From the NCBI GenBank assembly GCA_002159065.1, contig LZRV01000034.1, positions 1-35,757 of the forward strand: 35,757 nucleotides of DNA. Reading direction: 5' to 3'. The translations under genes were made by a program, and so were the position numbers. A model generated the notes under the pieces. That model saw only the letters and a program-made list of their open reading frames with translations. It was not told the origin of the DNA and ran no database searches. Source of the stretch: Paenibacillaceae bacterium ZCTH02-B3. GTDB lineage: Bacteria > Bacillota > Bacilli > Paenibacillales > Paenibacillaceae. Positions 33,745 to 35,757 of this stretch are shown here, piece after piece (positions within the stretch are counted from its first letter, which is position 1; every line of letters starts with the position of its first letter).

Positions 33745-35559
33745 CTACTTGTCGTCGAGCTTCAGCACCGCCATGAACGCTTCCTGCGGCACCTCCACGC
33801 TGCCCAGCTGCTTCATGCGCTTCTTGCCTTCCTTCTGCTTTTCCAGCAGCTTCCGCTTGCGCGTCACGTCGCCGCCATAGCACTTGGCCAGCACGTTCTT
33901 CCGCAGCGCCTTGATGGTCTCGCGGGCGATCACCTTCTGGCCGATGGCCGCCTGCACCGGCACCTCGAACATTTGCCGCGGAATGAGTTCCTTCAGCTTC
34001 TCGCACAGGACCCGCCCGCGCTGGTAGGCGCGGTCCCGGTGCACGATGGAGGAAAGGGCGTCCACCTTCTCCCCGTTGAGCAGGATGTCCAGCTTCACCA
34101 GATTCGACGGCCGGTAGCCGGACAGCTCATAGTCGAAGGAAGCGTACCCGCGGGTGCCCGATTTCAGCTGGTCGAAAAAGTCGTACACGATCTCGGCGAG
34201 GGGCAGTTCGTAAACCAGCGTGACCCGGTTCGCGTCCAGGTACTGCATGTCCTTGAACTCGCCCCGCCGGCTCTGGCACAGTTCCATGATGGCTCCCACG
34301 TAGTCATTGGGGACGATAACGGTCGCCTTGACGTAGGGTTCCTCCACGTGCTGGATTTTGCCCGTCTCCGGATATTCGGAGGGGTTGGACACCTCCAGCA
34401 CCTGGCCGTTCGTCAGGGTCACCCGGTATTTCACGCTGGGAGCCGTGGCGATCAGGTCAAGACCGAATTCCCGTTCGAGCCGCTCCTGGATGATTTCCAT
34501 GTGCAAAAGGCCGAGAAAGCCGCAGCGAAAACCGAATCCGAGGGCCTGGGACGTCTCCGGCTCGAAATGCAGGGCGGCGTCGTTGAGCACCAGCTTTTCC
34601 AGCGCCTCCCGCAAATCCTCGTAATCCGCCGAATCCACCGGATACAGGCCGCAAAACACCATCGGATTGACGCGCCGGTAGCCGGGCAGGGGCTCCGGCG
34701 TCGGCCGGCGGGCGTCCGTGATGGTGTCGCCCACGCGGGTATCCCGGACGTTCTTGATGGACGCGCAGACGTACCCCACGTCTCCCGGACCGAGCTCGCC
34801 CACCGGGGTCATGCCCGGCCGGAACGTGCCGACTTCCGTCACGTCGAATTCGGCGCCGGTGGCCATGAAGCGGATGCGCATGCCCGGCCGGATCGTTCCG
34901 TCCTTGACGCGGATGTAGCAGACCACGCCCTTGTAGGCGTCGTAGTGCGAATCGAAGATCAGCGCCTTGAGCGGCGCGTCCGGATCCCCCTTCGGCGGCG
35001 GCACCTTGGCCACGATCTGTTCCAGGATCTCCTTGATGCCGATGCCGTTCTTGGCCGACGCCAATACGGCGTCCGAGGCGTCCAGCCCGATGATGTCCTC
35101 GATTTCCCGCTTGACGCGGTCGGGATCGGCGCTGGGCAGGTCGATCTTGTTGATGACGGGGAGAATTTCCAGGTCATGGTCGAGGGCCAGATACACATTG
35201 GCCAGCGTCTGCGCCTCGATCCCCTGCGACGCGTCGACGACGAGCAGCGCCCCTTCGCACGCCGCCAGGCTGCGCGATACCTCATAGGTGAAATCGACAT
35301 GCCCCGGCGTGTCGATCAAATGCAGGGTGTACGTCTCGCCGTCGTCCGACCGGTATTCGAGCCGCACCGCCGTCAGCTTGATGGTGATGCCCCGCTCCCG
35401 TTCCAGGTCCATTTTGTCCAGCACCTGATCCTGCATTTCCCGCTCGGACAGGGCGCCGGTGAACTCCAGAATCCGGTCGGCCAGGGTGGACTTGCCGTGG
35501 TCGATATGCGCGATGATGCAAAAATTCCGGATGCGCTTTTGACGTTGCTGGTCGGACAT
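33745..35559 (-). CDS. lepA: Elongation factor 4 (LepA), ribosome-associated GTPase
   Basis: A 604-residue translational GTPase of the usual length. G1 is AHIDHGKST, switch I has RGITIK, G3 is DTPGHVDF, G4 is NKID and G5 is SAKNG. EF-G-like domains follow, and the LepA-specific C-terminal domain ends with [28 protein letters not shown] and a short tail. It acts on ribosomes during initiation or back-translocation. ATG 35559 has GGAGG five bases upstream and its own promoter. In B. subtilis spoIIP and gpr lie immediately upstream; here an IS occupies that side. Confidence 0.98.
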   Translation of the reverse strand: MSDQQRQKRIRNFCIIAHIDHGKSTLADRILEFTGALSEREMQDQVLDKMDLERERGITIKLTAVRLEYRSDDGETYTLHLIDTPGHVDFTYEVSRSLAACEGALLVVDASQGIEAQTLANVYLALDHDLEILPVINKIDLPSADPDRVKREIEDIIGLDASDAVLASAKNGIGIKEILEQIVAKVPPPKGDPDAPLKALIFDSHYDAYKGVVCYIRVKDGTIRPGMRIRFMATGAEFDVTEVGTFRPGMTPVGELGPGDVGYVCASIKNVRDTRVGDTITDARRPTPEPLPGYRRVNPMVFCGLYPVDSADYEDLREALEKLVLNDAALHFEPETSQALGFGFRCGFLGLLHMEIIQERLEREFGLDLIATAPSVKYRVTLTNGQVLEVSNPSEYPETGKIQHVEEPYVKATVIVPNDYVGAIMELCQSRRGEFKDMQYLDANRVTLVYELPLAEIVYDFFDQLKSGTRGYASFDYELSGYRPSNLVKLDILLNGEKVDALSSIVHRDRAYQRGRVLCEKLKELIPRQMFEVPVQAAIGQKVIARETIKALRKNVLAKCYGGDVTRKRKLLEKQKEGKKRMKQLGSVEVPQEAFMAVLKLDDK

Positions 35560-35597
35560 GGGATCCTCCGAACGATCGACAACTTCTGGATCGATTT

Positions 35598-35627
35598 ATT
35601 ATAGCAGGATCGAACAAAAACCTTCAA
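35598..35627 (-). promoter_or_regulatory. Promoter of lepA
   Basis: TTGAAG (35627-35622) and a perfect TATAAT (35603-35598) on the - strand are separated by 18 bases. The leader before ATG 35559 would be about 33 bases. The end of the right-hand IS lies only about 24 bases upstream of the -35. Confidence 0.7.
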
Positions 35628-35651
35628 CGGAGCGCAGTCACTCAGCTAAAA

Positions 35652-35697
35652 TGTTACCGAACAGGTTTCGGATCACTCAAATCGAAATGTTACCGAA
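35652..35697 (+). repeat. Left terminal inverted repeat of the right-hand IS
   Basis: TGTTACCGAA at 35652-35661, GGATCACTCA at 35670-35679 and again TGTTACCGAA at 35688-35697. All three modules occur inverted at 185-226 with the same order and nearly equal spacing. This marks the outer boundary of an IS copy pointing rightwards. Confidence 0.85.
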
Positions 35698-35707
35698 GGG
35701 ATGTGTC

Positions 35708-35757
35708 TTGAAATTGAGCCTGAAAACACGCCGTGAAGTGTTCCGAAACCTGGCGGA
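35708..35757 (+). CDS. IS transposase, N-terminal fragment (3' end outside window)
   Basis: TTG 35708 has GAAGGG at 35695-35700, seven bases upstream. Sixteen residues are visible (LKLSLKTRREVFRNLA), which resemble the SLKTRREV-type N-terminus of integrase-core (rve/DDE) transposases of the IS1202/IS481-like kind. An ATG at 35701 in another frame stops after 11 codons and is not used. The gene is cut by the window edge. Confidence 0.6.
   Translation, partial: MKLSLKTRREVFRNLA

Overview
The window looks like a piece of a high-GC Bacillota chromosome, most probably a Paenibacillaceae member (Cohnella/Thermobacillus/Paenibacillus-like). This is inferred from three things. The gene order lepA-hemW-hrcA-grpE-dnaK-dnaJ-prmA-rsmE-mtaB is the classic Bacillota order. 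The recombination nuclease is AddAB rather than RecBCD. Strong AGGAGG-type ribosome binding sites occur together with many GTG and TTG starts. The exact genus cannot be fixed from sequence alone.

Layout. Both ends carry pieces of the same class of insertion sequence in the same orientation: the 3' end of a transposase plus the right terminal repeat at 3-226, and the left terminal repeat plus the transposase start at 35652-35757. Positions 679-5050 (+ strand) hold a small regulated catabolic cassette: a GntR/FCD regulator, an aldehyde dehydrogenase, an iron-type alcohol dehydrogenase and an AllD-like 2-hydroxyacid dehydrogenase. Everything from 5083 to 35559 is on the - strand. Read in the direction of transcription it is: lepA; hemW; an ArgA-like acetyltransferase with its own promoter and terminator; the HrcA-controlled heat-shock operon (CIRCE, hrcA, grpE, dnaK, dnaJ) running on into prmA, a site-2 protease homologue, rsmE and mtaB; a Nudix-DeoC fusion; a DoxX membrane protein; an RlmI-type rRNA methyltransferase; the double-strand-break repair set addB-addA-sbcD-sbcC; an unrecognised membrane protein; and a HIT protein.

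How it works together. The heat-shock genes make the DnaK chaperone cycle and its repressor. PrmA, RsmE, RlmI, MtaB and LepA all modify or serve the translation apparatus. AddAB and SbcCD process DNA ends. The catabolic cassette could carry out alcohol to aldehyde to 2-hydroxyacid to 2-oxoacid, but its substrate is not known.

No clear new defence system, CRISPR array, RNA gene or prophage is visible. The most unusual items are: (1) a DeoC domain fused to a Nudix domain, in which the Schiff-base lysine is arginine and the phosphate loop is altered; (2) the four-gene oxidation cassette next to an IS and at a break in conserved gene order; (3) Gly/Ala/Thr/Glu/Asp-rich inserts recurring in unrelated proteins; (4) possible ArgR boxes over the promoter of the ArgA-like gene; and (5) a long stem-loop between dnaK and dnaJ.
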